Source: Gerris lacustris (lineage: Eukaryota; Arthropoda; Insecta; Hemiptera; Gerridae). From it: 64,000 nucleotides of DNA. A program made the position numbers and the translations under genes. The notes under the pieces were generated by a model, which worked only from the letters and a program-made list of their open reading frames with translations, ran no database searches and was not told the DNA's origin. Location: contig OX578280.1 of the NCBI GenBank assembly GCA_951217055.1, positions 44,519,882-44,583,881 on the forward strand, in the 5' to 3' direction. Numbering within the stretch: position 1 is the stretch's first letter; every line of letters starts with the position of its first letter. Of this stretch, positions 25,945-37,716 are shown piece by piece.

Positions 25945-26245
25945 GTATTTGTACTTATATAAAGAGAAAATATAGTGATAGCGCAAAGATTCGATTCCGA
26001 GATTTTGGTAAATATGAAGTTTTGAGTTCCCCGAGTCCAAAATAGTGGTTAAAAGAAAGATCTATCTGTAGTCTCCAGAAAAATCTCGAGGTGAAATCAA
26101 TCAAGAAATTTTAGCTCCAAATTTTGGGGCGTTCCACTTCAAAAACTTTGAACAAAAAATTCTCGAAAGCGGTTTCGACGATTGTGATTAATAAAGTCTA
26201 AATTATAGTAAATTTATAAATACTAATATGTATAACCATATAGGT
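25945..26245 (+). repeat. repeat family B, copy
   Basis: AAAGAGAAAATATAGTGATA, ATTCGATTCCGAGATTTTGG, CTGTAGTCTCCAGAAAAATC, AAATTTTGGGGCGTTCCAC and GCGGTTTCGACGATTGTGAT occur in family order. It lies about 60 bp upstream of a full family A copy. Confidence 0.7.
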
Positions 26246-26302
26246 CGTTTTCCATGAAACAAATCTAGACCCCTGAGGCATTGATGAAAATAAATATTTC
26301 TG

Positions 26303-26880
26303 CTTCCGAGCTTACCGAAAAGGTAACGGAAGCTATGTTATCGTTCTGAAGAACGAAAATATTTTATGCTTAAATTTCAATACAGAAATCCGTTTCAGAC
26401 ATCAGAGAACAATTTTGGTTCCGTGTCTGTTTGTCTGTCTGTCGCTCAATGTTTGCAAACCAACATAAATATCTTAAAAACTACACGTCTGTTTAATGAT
26501 ATTTCTATGGTAGGTCATAATTAGCATATTGTTGGTCCCATATAAGTTTCTACTTTCTGCTCTCGTATTTTTCTCTTCCACATGCCCTCAAACATACATT
26601 TATTTTCACCTATAGCTTCAAAGGCACTTCGTATGAAACTTTTATAGTTTATCGAAAGTAACCCGCAGATTGCCCCAGATTAATTAGAACCGTCTGCGCT
26701 CTTTAACTTTTGTTAAATTGATACTTTAATTCATTCAAAAAATCACAGCAATTTTGACTGATTAAAAAAATGGAGGAAACGATTAAACAAATTAAACAAT
26801 AATGGCTTGTAAAAGCATAATATTAATAAAGTACGTGATAAGATGCGATGAAGCTATGTGCCACACTATTTTATTGAATA
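26303..26880 (-). repeat. repeat family A, near full-length copy
   Basis: It begins CTTCCGAGCTTACCG (plus strand), then GTTCTGAAGAAC (hairpin), ATCCGTTTCAGACATCAG, GTTTGTCTGTCTGTCG, GGTCATAATTAGC, AACCGTCTGCGCTCTTTAA, and a tRNA-like end GCGATGAAGCTATGTGCCAC. If the tRNA-like end is the head, the element runs on the minus strand. It matches 2333-2866 from end to end (about 540-580 bp). Confidence 0.75.
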
Positions 26881-26884
26881 TTGA

Positions 26885-27645
26885 AAACAAAAACGTAATC
26901 AACCACTTGTTTAAAAGTTTTTAAATATGTTTAAATAGAAATTAATGTGATGAAAGTTATTATGGGATTCAAAAACAGTATTAATATCTATAAGAGAACG
27001 TTTTGTACGATTTATCGGACCGATTTTTAACTTATATACAGGTCATTGTTTGTTACTTCTATAAGAAGATGGCAACAAAAAAGCTCCTGTAACGTTAATA
27101 AGTTTTACTGAAAATCAGTGGTTGTCATTGTTTTAAAGTTAACTCTATGACTTAGATTTATATGTTTTCAAACAAATAAATGATAATTTAATTATGTTGG
27201 TACAAGGGGCTGGAAACGCCACCATCTTCTTTGACTTAAGTAAATGTTCATTTGCAAATGTTGGGTGTTTTATCGAGTTAAAGAAGTTTCGAAGTTGATA
27301 ATCAAAATTAAGTTAAAGTCTATGGTCTAGGGATAGTTTAGGACTTGGTCTACTAGAGTAAGTCTCTAGTTTAGTTTCTCAATAGGTTTTCAGTTTAGTT
27401 CTTAGAAAACCAGCAAGTTCTATTGCTTTCTGCTTAAACGGTTTTTTTACGTAGTTAATGAAAGCTTAATGCGATAGTTTTCAAACTCGTTCTACTGTAA
27501 AGTTTAGATGCGGTTTAGTTGTGTTTTTAACTTATCAGGTGTCGGTGAAGTTTACGGTTGACGTCATGATGACAATGAGTTAAAGAGAACAAACGGAAAT
27601 AGGTATTTTGGCTGTCGTACTTGTTGACTGTCGACTGAGGATACG
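26885..27645. other. stretch without a supported gene
   Basis: Lies directly upstream of the Penelope-like fragment. I looked for reverse transcriptase motifs here and saw none. Confidence 0.4.
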
Positions 27646-27652
27646 TCTAGTT

Positions 27653-27740
27653 AGTTACATAGGACAAACCAGCAGAACGATCTTACGACATTCATGAGAA
27701 CGTCAGATCAATCCGTGAAAAACAACGCTTGTTAGCTTAA
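27653..27740 (+). pseudogene. Penelope-like GIY-YIG endonuclease fragment, frameshifted
   Basis: From 27,653 one frame reads SYIGQTSRTILRH and then hits a stop. From 27,693 the frame shifted by one reads HENVRSIREKQRLLA and stops at 27,738-27,740. YIGQT followed by an arginine-rich helix and an EH-like pair is the typical N-terminal pattern of the GIY-YIG nuclease that follows the reverse transcriptase in Penelope-like elements. Only about 30 residues remain of a domain of roughly 80-100. No reverse transcriptase was found upstream. The assignment rests on a short motif, but the hammerhead-like fold-back elements nearby fit a Penelope origin. Confidence 0.5.
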
Positions 27741-27744
27741 TATC

Positions 27745-28125
27745 TGATAATGACAGAGATCTCAAAACATTTATAGAATGTTGGTTGGCATATGGCTTGA
27801 TATGTGTTGGACTCTTACAACATTCCGGATACACCATTAGTGAATTCTTTGAAATCTATAATGGCTTTCAACTCTTGTAGAAGGACCTTACTAGATCTTG
27901 AATCTCTGTTTTCCAGCTAAGGACAGTTTATTTATTTATTGAAAGGATATTCGCCGTAGTAAATAATCTTTCTTAAGAATGAAAAGTCTGTCCAATACAA
28001 CTTGCGCTAAACTTTCTCATTGATTCAAATTTCTTTGTCCAGAGTTTTCCACTTGTTAGTTGTTTCATGTTTTTATGTTCCATTATTTATTTATTTTATC
28101 AAAATTTACAATAGAAATAAATCCT
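27745..28125. other. stretch without a supported gene
   Basis: May contain further decayed parts of the fragment above, but nothing can be read reliably. Confidence 0.4.
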
Positions 28126-28127
28126 CC

Positions 28128-28420
28128 CTGGTTGGGAATAGAACCCGATGTATCGCCCTTTTTCATTTAATCTATTTTTATCAATATCTTGGATAACGAT
28201 TTTTATGGTTAAATTCGTAGTTAAAAAAACTTCATTCTAGAATGATTAAATCAAAATCGTACAAAGCGTTTCAGAGTTTTTGGGGAGAACCACCCCCCAA
28301 ATTTGGAACTAAAATTTATTTCTGGGAGGGTTTGAGTTTTCTGAACATGTATTCCAATTTCCATCGAAATCAGCCCAGTAGTTTCAGCTCTATTTGTCTG
28401 CTGAAAATCTGATTTAGAAT
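28128..28420 (-). repeat. repeat family B, copy with tRNA-like B box
   Basis: On the minus strand it has CCAAATTTGGGGGGTGGTTC and a later GGGTTCTATTCCCAACC that fits a tRNA B box. ATTTTGATAAAATAAATAAA follows the B box, as in the copy at 58,925-59,275. Confidence 0.6.
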
Positions 28421-28877
28421 GAGTTAGATGCGCCTAAAATATCATATGTATGATAGGTTTAAAAGTAAAAAATTGAGGTGAAATATATTACTACTAGACA
28501 AACTGCTGGTTGTTGATTTCAGAGTATTGTTAGTTGACTTGATAATTAAATAAAGGAATGCTAGGAACAAGCGGATACAGAGGTGACATCTCCTTAATGA
28601 ACAAATATCTAGTAGAGAACCACATCATCATAATAATTTACTAAACATAATTCTATTTTGAATTTATAAAAACTTATCTCCTTAGAGTGATAAGAATTAG
28701 CTTTAAACACGCGTTCTAGATAGCATGTCCGGTTATAAAATTTACATGCAAGCTCATGCTTGGAGTAATCATAGATGAGCTTATAAAATGTCAACAGAGA
28801 AATCTTCTTGAATTTGAAACAAAGTTCAGCTTCGAGGGGCTTGTTTGAAAATTTTATTTGTATTACTCATGCATATT

Positions 28878-29155
28878 TATAATCACGGTATAAAGGAGCT
28901 ATTGAAATCAAGAAGTAAATAGAAAAAATTCAAAAGAAGACCATCTTGCCCCTACCAGAGCTCGAAGCGTGGCTTCTTAACCAAGATCAAAGAAAAGAGA
29001 ATTACAGACATACTCATGTATGACATTAATCACGGAAAAGTAGATGGAAAACTTCAATAGAGAAAATAGTCGTGCGCTTTTCAGATCCAGAAGCGCATTT
29101 CCTTTGTCAAGATCAAACAAAAAGGAAATTGCATGCATCCTGCTGTAGGGCATTA
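28878..29155. repeat. diverged tandem duplication, about 140 bp unit
   Basis: Two blocks share the order ATCACGG, AATAGA/ATAGAG, a CAGA(G/T)..AAGCG part, GATCAAA, GAATTACA/GAAATTGCA and a final CATTA. The second starts near 29,028. Divergence is high. Confidence 0.5.
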
Positions 29156-29164
29156 ACATTAAGT

Positions 29165-30200
29165 AAAGAATATATTACCAGGGTTAGCGGAACCTGAACG
29201 TCTTATTCATATAAACCAATTGAACGTATTATGTTTTTTTAAAAAATAAAATAAGATCTAACAACTGTCAAATAAATTCAAGGAAGTTTAATCTAATTTT
29301 GCTTGTTTGTTGACAACTTTCTCGATCGATACATTACGTTATCATTGCACTTTATTGGCGCCCAACATGAGCACCAAAAACATTCTTCTAGTAATTTTAT
29401 TATCGACTTTTCCGATTGTTTCTGCTCCAAACTGAAACTCTAATTTATAGTTTTTAAAGTTTGTTCAACTGTAAACTTTTAAAATGAGTTTGTAGTTTAT
29501 AATGTTATTTTTATGAAGCTTAACATTTTTTGAGATCTTTAGTTCTAAATTTATTTTGTTTCCTTCAAACTCAATTGACACCTGAAAAACGAAATAAGTT
29601 TCTTTTCTATTGCCCTATATTTTATTTGAACTAAATCTTCCATTGTTTAAAACCTTCGTTTTTTATTTTTACTTGAATTTTGGATTATTTATCATTTCTG
29701 TTGGATTTATGTATCAACTATCAAAACTATATATTGAGATTCAAACTGTGGTACATTACGATAAATAATAAATTTATTTGAAATTGATCTGTACTTTATT
29801 TTTATATAAATATTTTTTTATTCTATATTGCTTCCGAAGTTACTGAAGATAGCGGAAGCATAGTGAAATTGTATTAATGAAAAGTTAAAGTATAAAAAGA
29901 ATAGTTTCATTAGGAATTATTCATTTGTCTATAGTTTGAAGAAATAATTGCATTATTCCGAAACGTTCGTATACATACCATTTTGATATTTACTGACTGA
30001 TCTTTGCTGTTCTCAATTCCTATTCAATTTGCATATAGTTACGGTATTTATTGTATTAAAGGTAAATTTTATTTTTGGTTAAGCTTAGTAGCTAGTAGGT
30101 TGTGGAGTTTCTTATATTATTAAATAATGTTAACTTCATACACATGTCCTTTTTTGTTAAGTGTCTAGTTTGTTTTTAGATTTAGTTTATTATATGAAGG
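29165..30200. other. AT-rich stretch, nothing recognised
   Basis: The phrase TTCCGAAGTTACTGAAGATA near 29,832 resembles the family A outer end but is not enough to call a copy. Confidence 0.45.
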
Positions 30201-30205
30201 TTACT

Positions 30206-30328
30206 TGCTGAACCCTTTACACAGGTAGTCGTACCTTCCAGGTCCTTAATCCGCACCCCTGAGCCTGGGGATACTTTCGGACTAATACTGCCATAGACCG
30301 CCCACCCACACTAACACCATCTATCTCT
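30206..30328 (-). repeat. SINE-like repeat family E, copy 1
   Basis: On the minus strand GAGATAGATGGTGTTAGTGT, GGATTAAGGACCTGG and GGTACGACTACCTG match 46,343-46,466 over about 120 bp. GC-balanced and non-coding; class unknown. Confidence 0.75.
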
Positions 30329-30710
30329 TTTTTTGTAAAGACACAGGTGTTACTGTGTCTTTTACTCAGTCTGTTATTGTCTCCGATTGTTATTTCTATG
30401 TATTTGTGGTTAGACAATTAAAGATTATTGTAAATTAAACCACCAGTGTGTTTTTATATAAGTGTGTACAATTTATTATTCTTGATAGGATTGTTGAACA
30501 TTTGTTTATCGGTCAGCTACTCGTAGAAAACATTTTTGTTGTTTTAGTTTACACTACAATTTTACTGTTACTATTTACAATGTGGTTCCTGAAGACTTCA
30601 GGAAGAGGCGAAAAACTTAAACGGGGATAATGCATTGTTGTTTAGTTGTCCAATATTGCATTCATCTGATCCTGTGGTTTTAGTTTACCGTCAGCTGAAG
30701 GGGGGAGGGG

Positions 30711-30815
30711 GAGTTTGGTGCAGTGAATCTGCCTCATGGTTAGAGAGGATGGTAGGAGCTCCTGGGCGAGGGGGGTAGAAATGACACGAGACCCTGGTAT
30801 CGATCAGAGGGATGG
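30711..30815 (+). repeat. possible tRNA-derived SINE head
   Basis: TTTGGTGCAGTGAATCTGCC could serve as an A box region and GGTATCGATC as a B box, about 75 bp apart. The spacing is rather long and no cloverleaf is clear. Confidence 0.3.
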
Positions 30816-30879
30816 AAACACAGGGGGTAGGGCCTCTACAGACACCGCAGACACAGGCTCTACTCTAGGCAGTGGCTCC

Positions 30880-31395
30880 CTCGCTTCAACTTTCCATCAT
30901 TACTTCCCTAAGACACACTTCTTACTTTGATGCCCCCTTACTTCATTTCTTTTTCACTCTTTCTCTCCCGGGTCTAAACTTAGACCCGAAGGGACACTCC
31001 AACTTGTCCTCCGACCTAGACCTCTCAGGCTTTCTCCTTCTCCTACTAAGGGCCTTTTTTCTCTCTCTCTTCCCTTCCTCTAATCACCGTCTTTTCCTTG
31101 GAGAAGACATCTCCTTCATAATTTGATCAGAAGACTCTTCCCGCTGGTGTTTTTCTCCGGTTTCTCTGAAACCAAACGACCTTATACTCTCTTTCCTCCT
31201 TTCATTACGGCCATCTTGGTGTTATTATATTCATTTTTACTCTCCCGTGGCTCTTTTTTAATGCTTCTTTTTAATCAAAAAAGTTTTTTATATCTGGAAA
31301 ACATCTTTCAATCACTGATGTGTTTATTACGTTCCGTTTATTTCCATAAATCTTTTTCCTCTTTTAGCATTTCTAGTCTTACACAGTTTTAAAAA
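30880..31395. other. pyrimidine-rich stretch without a gene
   Basis: Long CT-rich tracts on the plus strand and a GGGTCTAA/TTAGACCC hairpin (30,969-30,986). Open frames of 84-89 residues are rich in Phe, Leu and Ser only because of the pyrimidine bias. Confidence 0.5.
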
Positions 31396-31589
31396 TATAC
31401 TTAAAAAAAATGAATACTGGTATTAAGAGTTTTAAGCATTTTATAGATTTTTTATTCCTTATATTGACTAAAATCAATTTATTGGGATTTTAAATTTAAT
31501 TTATAATTAATATAAGACCCTATTTATTTTACCATCTTATACCCTTTAGGCAGTAAATAATGTAGTATCAGTACCATACTAGGGTAATC

Positions 31590-31770
31590 ATTTAATTAAT
31601 AAAATCTATAGTGATATATTAAATAGTTATAAATTGGATAGTAATAAATTTAATGGTTATATATTAAATAGCAATAAATTAAGTAATTATAAATTAATTA
31701 CTAATGAATTAAATAGTTAAAATTGAGTAGTAATAATTGTATTGTTATAAATTAAATTAGTGAAAAAAGT
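31590..31770. repeat. degenerate AT-only tandem repeat
   Basis: AAATAGTTATAAATT- and AGTAATAAATT-like phrases recur about every 28-30 bp. Confidence 0.5.
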
Positions 31771-32227
31771 ATTTAATAAATATAAATAGAGTTCTTTTAT
31801 TCCCAATAAAAAATTTAGTTAATATTTAGATGAAATTATTGAATCCAGAACCTTAGTTTTATTGCCAATATAATCTAAACAATAAATAATTTATTTTTTA
31901 ATTGTCCTTTAGTAATTAGGGCACTCTTTTCATGGAATAGGTAAGTGTGTTTCATAGAATAGGTATAGGTGTGTTGTTGGGAAACATACCTTGATCTTCA
32001 GACCCATTCCTTTCTATAAATCTATAGGTGGCATTCAAACACCATAAAGAAACAACTTCGAATTTTCAGCTAAACAGACTGGACTAATACCTGATAGGAT
32101 AAAGTAAAAAAGCAAACCTCTCGTTGAATGAAATAAAAGGAAAATGGACACTGAAATTGAACTGCCCGAATAGGGCCTTAAAGAGAGAAATTTCGTCGTG
32201 ATAAATTTCATTTTTCGGGTGTGGCGT

Positions 32228-32228
<1 letters not shown>

Positions 32229-32271
<43 letters not shown>

Positions 32272-32278
32272 TTGCATG
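32229..32278. repeat. poly-T run, 50 bases
   Basis: Longest T homopolymer in the window. Its minus-strand open frame is an artefact of poly-lysine coding. Confidence 0.97.
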
Positions 32279-32484
32279 CTTTAATTTAATTGTTTCACGT
32301 TTAGTTGTCTCCAAATCTTTGACCTATTTCCCTAAATTTGACCTATTTCCCGAGTACCTAGAAAGCTGAAACTTGCTCGGAGTATGAATTTTCGATAACA
32401 ATCCTATAATCAGTCATTAGTTTTATCAGTCATTATCTAAAAAAGCGTGGAATCAATTTTTTTACTTGTTTTCCTCTTTAATAA

Positions 32485-32655
32485 TAATACACTCGCCTCT
32501 GAAATCTAGGTCTAAACTCCGGTGTTGAGTTCGAATCCCAGAGAGAGGAGACATATTTCACACTGATGATCTTATCGTAGAATTGAGTAAAGTAGCCGAA
32601 TTCTGTAATAACCTGTGATGTTGATCGGGACGTACAAAAAAAGTAATAATAATTC
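32485..32655 (+). repeat. tRNA-derived SINE
   Basis: AGTTCGAATCC (32,528-32,538) is a good tRNA B box. Upstream ACACTCGCCTCTGAAATCTA lies where the A box and D arm would be. The body TTATCGTAGAATTGAGTAAA follows, and the element ends in a (GTAATAATAAT)-like tail. Non-coding Pol III retroposon. Confidence 0.5.
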
Positions 32656-32659
32656 TAAT

Positions 32660-33860
32660 TTATACCCTAAGTATATTTAAAATTATTTTGTTTCTTAAAT
32701 ATGCGAAATTTAATAAATTTTAATGTAGTTTAACCAGGTCAAATAATACTTATTATTGTAGTCTAATGACCAATTTACTCTCGTTTGTTTAATTTGCAAA
32801 ATGATTATAGTTTTTAAAGGAGTGGAACCCATTCCTTAAAAGACTATATATAATTGGTGGAAAGCATCTGAATTGTGGTAGTTGATAGTAAAACGAAGAG
32901 AAAATAGAGATTTTCTCTCTGAATACTTCGACTACGTCAAATGTAATAAAACTTTAATGGTTTTCTTCATGTCCTTGATGTGGTGAAACCTTTCTCGGGA
33001 TGCAACTTAATCGGTCCAAGTTTATAATCGCAGTTTGAAGCGGCTTCGTCCCTTAATTAGTTCAGGAGTAATTAAACATCCTCCCCTCTGTGAAGTTCAC
33101 CCTCTACGTTGGGAAATCTGGCTTCGGATTTCCTAGACAGTATTAAAATCCCTCTGTATGGTTTCAATGTATTATCCTTTTAAACTAAAGACATCAATAT
33201 AGAAACGCGGGTGTGTTTAATATTACTACTTATGAATGTCATCTAGATAGATTTATTTTCAGAAAATGATAATTTTCAAAATGTGTTTAATTTCAGTTAA
33301 GTCAAACTGCTTAGGAGAATTGTTAGTTTATTATAATTATATGCATCAAGAATAATTGCTCCTCATAAGTTTTAAGATCAAAAAGCATTTTAAGAAAGTT
33401 TATTTGCAACTATAAATCATTTTATTAATAGAAGTAACCAAGTTTCATTAAACGAAATAAAGATAGCTTACCGGTAGGTCATCAATTAATGCTAACACAT
33501 TAATCAATTAATATTGCTTATTAATTCTTCAAGTTTGATACAACCAATCTAAATATATTATTTAAAACTCTTTATTAACTCATAATTTATCCATATCTAA
33601 AACTTATTTCTAAAGATCAAAAAAGGATTTGAAATTAATCTGGGATGGGATGCTATGTACACAGGGTGATAGAAAGCAAATTTAATTGAGAAATAGATAC
33701 TAAAATAAATATTGATTCTAGAATGATCTCTGAGAGAATGATTTCTGAGATAATGTAGATTTATATTTGCAACTCATTACTTACTAAACATTTGTTGTAT
33801 TTTGATATGGCAAAAATATGTTCAATAATATTATATTTATAAAAAAATAAAAACAAGCTT
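32660..33860. other. stretch without a supported gene
   Basis: 32,990-33,140 is more GC-balanced but shows no coding or RNA motif that I recognise. Confidence 0.45.
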
Positions 33861-33864
33861 TCAT

Positions 33865-34100
33865 AAAGCAAAGCACTTAAAAGGAGAAAATAATATTTTT
33901 AACGGACACAGAACTACGAGCCAATTACAGTATATGAGTATGTTGCTAAAGATAAAAGTGAAGGTTATTATAAAAAAAATGGCAATAACTGTTGATAATG
34001 CCCAACACTCTTAATCTTTAGTGACATACGCAATTACTGTGATTGCTCGTAGTTCTGAGCCTATGTAAATATTTTCTCTTTTTTAATGCATTACTTGCGT
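33865..34100. mobile_element. fold-back MITE-like element, about 236 bp
   Basis: The arms 33,865-33,962 and 34,005-34,100 are diverged inverted copies sharing CAGAACTACGAGC, TACAGTATATGAGTATG/CACAGTAATTGCGTATG, CTAAAGAT and GAGAAAATA. The loop is about 42 bp. No hammerhead-like box and no coding capacity. Confidence 0.6.
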
Positions 34101-34104
34101 AGCT

Positions 34105-35080
34105 GTCAGTGGTTATACCATTGTTAAATTTCTGAAATAAAATTTTCTGGGATTTATCGGCTAAAACAAAGGATTTTATTTAACTAATGACGTATTATTA
34201 TTATGATCCGGAGCGTGTCTCTCTTCTAAATTTCCGTGTGATTTCTGGTTGTGAAGTGGGTCAAATTTAGATTACAAATTTCTCCCTCACAGACAAGTGA
34301 AACTTAGTAAAAGTGTGTAATTATTGATGAAAAAAGTTGTGTTGATAACGTCGTGTAGAGACGTATAATATAATTATAATAAAAGTTGTTAATAGGATAA
34401 TCGGTCTAGCAGAACCGGAGATAGATTGCTAAGATACAAGATTTGGCCCGGACAAATATGTGAAGTTAATTAACATCGTGTACATACGCCTTAAGACTCT
34501 CAGTACTGTATCTCCTGTGTACCTAAAGATCCAGAAACTACGTTGAAAATCCGTTGCTTGTGCTCCAAGCTTAATTAAACAATTATTTCTCAATTTCTGA
34601 TAACGCCAGGTTTAGGAAAAATGCCCTTTTCATGGAAGCACATTAAAATGCATGACAAACTTTTCTAAATTTGTATAAACAATCATAACAATTTTATGTA
34701 ATAAATTGAATTGGAACAAGTGGGTGAATTATGAAATGCCTTGATTGATTAGAACGATCAATTTTAACATAAATTATAAAAATGTTGTTGACGTCAAAAA
34801 ACAACGAATTATCATATGAAGGACTTCTTGAAATATATGACTTGCCTTAATAGAAATGTTTAGGAATCGACCAATGAAGGACCTTTTTGCAACAGTTCAG
34901 TTTGTCATTATGAATGTTAAGGAACTCACCTACAAAGTGCTTTCTTGAAACCGTTCAATTACTTAGTATTGTAAATATTATTCTAGAAACAGTTCGCATT
35001 TTATGTAAACCAATGAAATATTAGTATAAGAGCATTGGGTCTTTTACTCTATATTAATTATACTAATATTTTAATAAATT
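34105..35080. other. AT-rich stretch, nothing recognised
   Basis: No supported feature. Confidence 0.5.
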
Positions 35081-35081
35081 A

Positions 35082-35757
35082 GTAGATTGTTCCTTGTAGT
35101 ATAAATTTTTGATTAGTTGGGTCTTTTAAGGAAAATTCAAACGTCTCACATTTGCAATATTTTGATCCCTGCTTGGATCATTGTCAAGCTAAAATCATAG
35201 TTTATGTCAAAATTACACATTTACCAAAATGTAATTAATGTACAATACAAAATGACTATTCATTTCTAGGTACATTGATTTAATTGATACTTTAACATAT
35301 TATCTTCTTGTGAAACTGTAATCTTGGAAAATTTAACCTTTCAAATTGTTTTGATAAATTAGCAGATTGTTTCTTGTACAATTTGACCTTTCAAATTGTT
35401 TTGATAAATTAGCAGATTGTTTCTTGTACAATTTAACCTTTCAAATTGTTTTGATAAATTAGCAGATTGTTTCTTGTACAATTTGACCTTTTAAATTGTT
35501 TTGTTAAATTGTAGATTGTAAATTATACTACAAGGAATGATCTACTAATTTAAAGTATCAATATGCTAAAGTATCAATTAAATCAATGTATCTACAAATA
35601 AATAGTCATTTTGCATTGTACATTAATTATATTTTGGAAAATGTGTAATTTTGAAATAAACTATGATTTTAGCTTGAGATTGATCCAAAGAGAGGGTCGA
35701 AATATCGCAAATTTGAGGCGTTTGAATTTTCTTTAAAAAACCCAACTAATCAAGAAC
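35082..35757. mobile_element. large fold-back element with satellite loop
   Basis: The left arm (about 35,082-35,310) and right arm (about 35,525-35,757) are inverted copies sharing AGTAGATTGTTCCTTGTAGT, GATTAGTTGGGT, CTAAAATCATAGTTTATGTC, TGTACAATACAAAATGACTA and TTAATTGATACTTTA. Each arm has a stem-and-box motif: on plus, GATCC..GGGTC then GAAAT near 35,682-35,703; on minus, GATCC..GGATC then AAAAT near 35,158-35,180. This resembles a decayed hammerhead core. The loop is a tandem repeat (35,331-35,519). Confidence 0.6.
35331..35519 (+). repeat. 50-bp tandem repeat, about 3.8 copies
   Basis: Units start at 35,331, 35,381, 35,431 and 35,481 with ATTTAACCTT or ATTTGACCTT, each followed by TCAAATTGTTTTGATAAATT and AGCAGATTGTTTCTTGTACA. 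The first three are nearly identical and the last is truncated and diverged. The unit resembles the arm end AAATTAGTAGATTGTTCC, so it probably arose from the arm. Confidence 0.9.
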
Positions 35758-35759
35758 TT

Positions 35760-36225
35760 TTAAATTTCTAAGCTTAGTTTACCTTTGATTCTAACTACAT
35801 CACTAATTTAATGTTCTTTGTCTGTTTCAGGTAAAAATTATACTATTCTTGACGATCTGCATTGAAGGTAATTTTATATTATCTTATAATGGTTACGGCT
35901 TTATTATAGAAGATTGTTATTATTTATTTTTTGTCGTTTTTTTCCGCATTCACGAATTGATTGTTGAAAGAAATTATGGCTTCCTTAATGATCAGGGGAA
36001 AACCCAAAATGAAAGTATAAAAATAAATGATCTTAATCTATCAAAATTTACCGACTTAAATTGAAATATTTAATGAGTTTTAATAAAATAAACAAATTAT
36101 AGCCTTTATTGTCATTTAATAATTCCCTATTAAATTTGCTATTAGGATGTTATTAAAGGTTTTTTTTTCTTATTTGTTTAGGGTTTCATTGATTAAACTT
36201 ATAAAAAAAACCCTTGTAGTTTGGT
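35760..36225. other. stretch without a supported gene
   Basis: A 71-residue frame from 35,849 has no recognisable motif. Confidence 0.4.
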
Positions 36226-36227
36226 TC

Positions 36228-36305
36228 TTGTGTCTGTCTGACACTCTGCACGGTTCCAATTACATTTGAATCAAAAGAGATGAAAACATGAAACTTTGCA
36301 GTGTC
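36228..36305 (+). repeat. GTCTGTC/GAAACTTTGC module, single
   Basis: TGTGTCTGTCTGACACTCTG is followed about 40 bp later by AAACATGAAACTTTGCAGTG, the same arrangement as at 5128-5204. Confidence 0.45.
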
Positions 36306-36309
36306 AAAG

Positions 36310-37690
36310 ATCTTTTTGACGCGCTCTCTGGAAAAATCTAGAGAGCTCAAAATTATCAGCCGTTTAAATCCAAAATAGCGGGTTTTTCATGTGTTTTTTT
36401 TTAAGTAAAACATCAAATGAAAGAAATTAAAAGGGATGTAACAAAAATATTTAACACTTGTGGAAATTATTTTATGTTTCACGCCATTTTGTCAAAAAAC
36501 ATCAAATTTTTGCGTGGTCCATCCCCATAAAACTATATTTCTGCTGTTAATAAAAATATAAGAAAATTACCTTAAAAAATATAAGAATAATAATTTGATC
36601 TGATTAACTGGCCTTAGGAAAATTGAATTTTTTCAAGGTTTCACGTTCATTGTGCATTTTTTTATTGGCAGTTCCACTGCCGATTAATAATTTCACGTAC
36701 AACCATTTATTTTAATTATTCATATATTCAGTGCGAGATGTGATCGATAAACTCATTTTACAAATCCAATTTTTATCAGAATATTTTTTTCCGCTAAAAA
36801 AAAAATGACATTGACAGACTACATAAATATAACATAATGTTATGTTGATTAACTATTTGCCCACACATTCCACGTAAATCTGCCACTTTTTTCACCCTCT
36901 TTATTTTTTAAAATTCTATCTCCGGAAAAGTTATAAGAAAATGAGTTTTTTCGCCCTCTTTCCAAAGAATCTACACCCCGTTCGACCCCCCTCTTTTAGG
37001 GAGAAAATAAGGGAGTTTTTCACGGGAAAAACTGATCCCACAATACCCCTTCCTTTCTCGGAAAATAAGAAGACAAAGGCAAAAGGGGTGAGAAAGAAAA
37101 GCGACGCCTTAAGGTTACTATTATGGTTATTTTATTCATGTTTTCTCAAGTCAGGCCGTAGCCCCGGAAATAACTGCCTTTTATTGGCTATTTTCTTCCT
37201 TTTTTCTTGAGCTCAATACCCCCTTTTTGAAAAAAAGGGTTTTCTTAAAGATTTTCAAGAATTCCCGAGGGTGGAGTTTTTTACCGCATTGAACTCCCCT
37301 TTTTCTTAAAAACGGCCCCGAAATCACCCCCACAACCGATAAAACGACTTCTTAAAGATATTCCTAATATCTTTGGCAATGTCCTGTTCGACCGCAAAGT
37401 CCCTTCCGGGGTATGCTTTAAGATAAAATATCTCGTCCATTTGAGACCTTTTTTTACTTCGTCTTGAATAGTGGGGTGTGAAATAAAGAGAGTTTGCAAA
37501 ATAATATAAATAAATCTAAAACAGCTATTTTATAGCTTAATACTTGAAATACGACGTAAATATACATCGATAAGAAATAAATGTTCTAAATATGAGGTAA
37601 ATATTGTTCAAAATTTATAGATAAAACAAACATTTCCTCACGAATTTTACTATTTTCAATCTGTATTCGAAGAGACGATGTCAGATTCAA
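36310..37690. other. stretch without a supported gene
   Basis: 36,900-37,490 holds open frames of 72-89 residues on both strands, none with a recognisable motif. Confidence 0.4.
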
Positions 37691-37692
37691 TT

Positions 37693-37716
37693 AAAAAAAA
37701 AAAAAAAAAAAAAAAA
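37693..37716. repeat. poly-A run, 24 bases
   Basis: Homopolymer. Confidence 0.95.

Noticed and set aside
32035..32277. Poly-lysine open frame on minus
   Set aside because: It is the complement of the 50-base T run.
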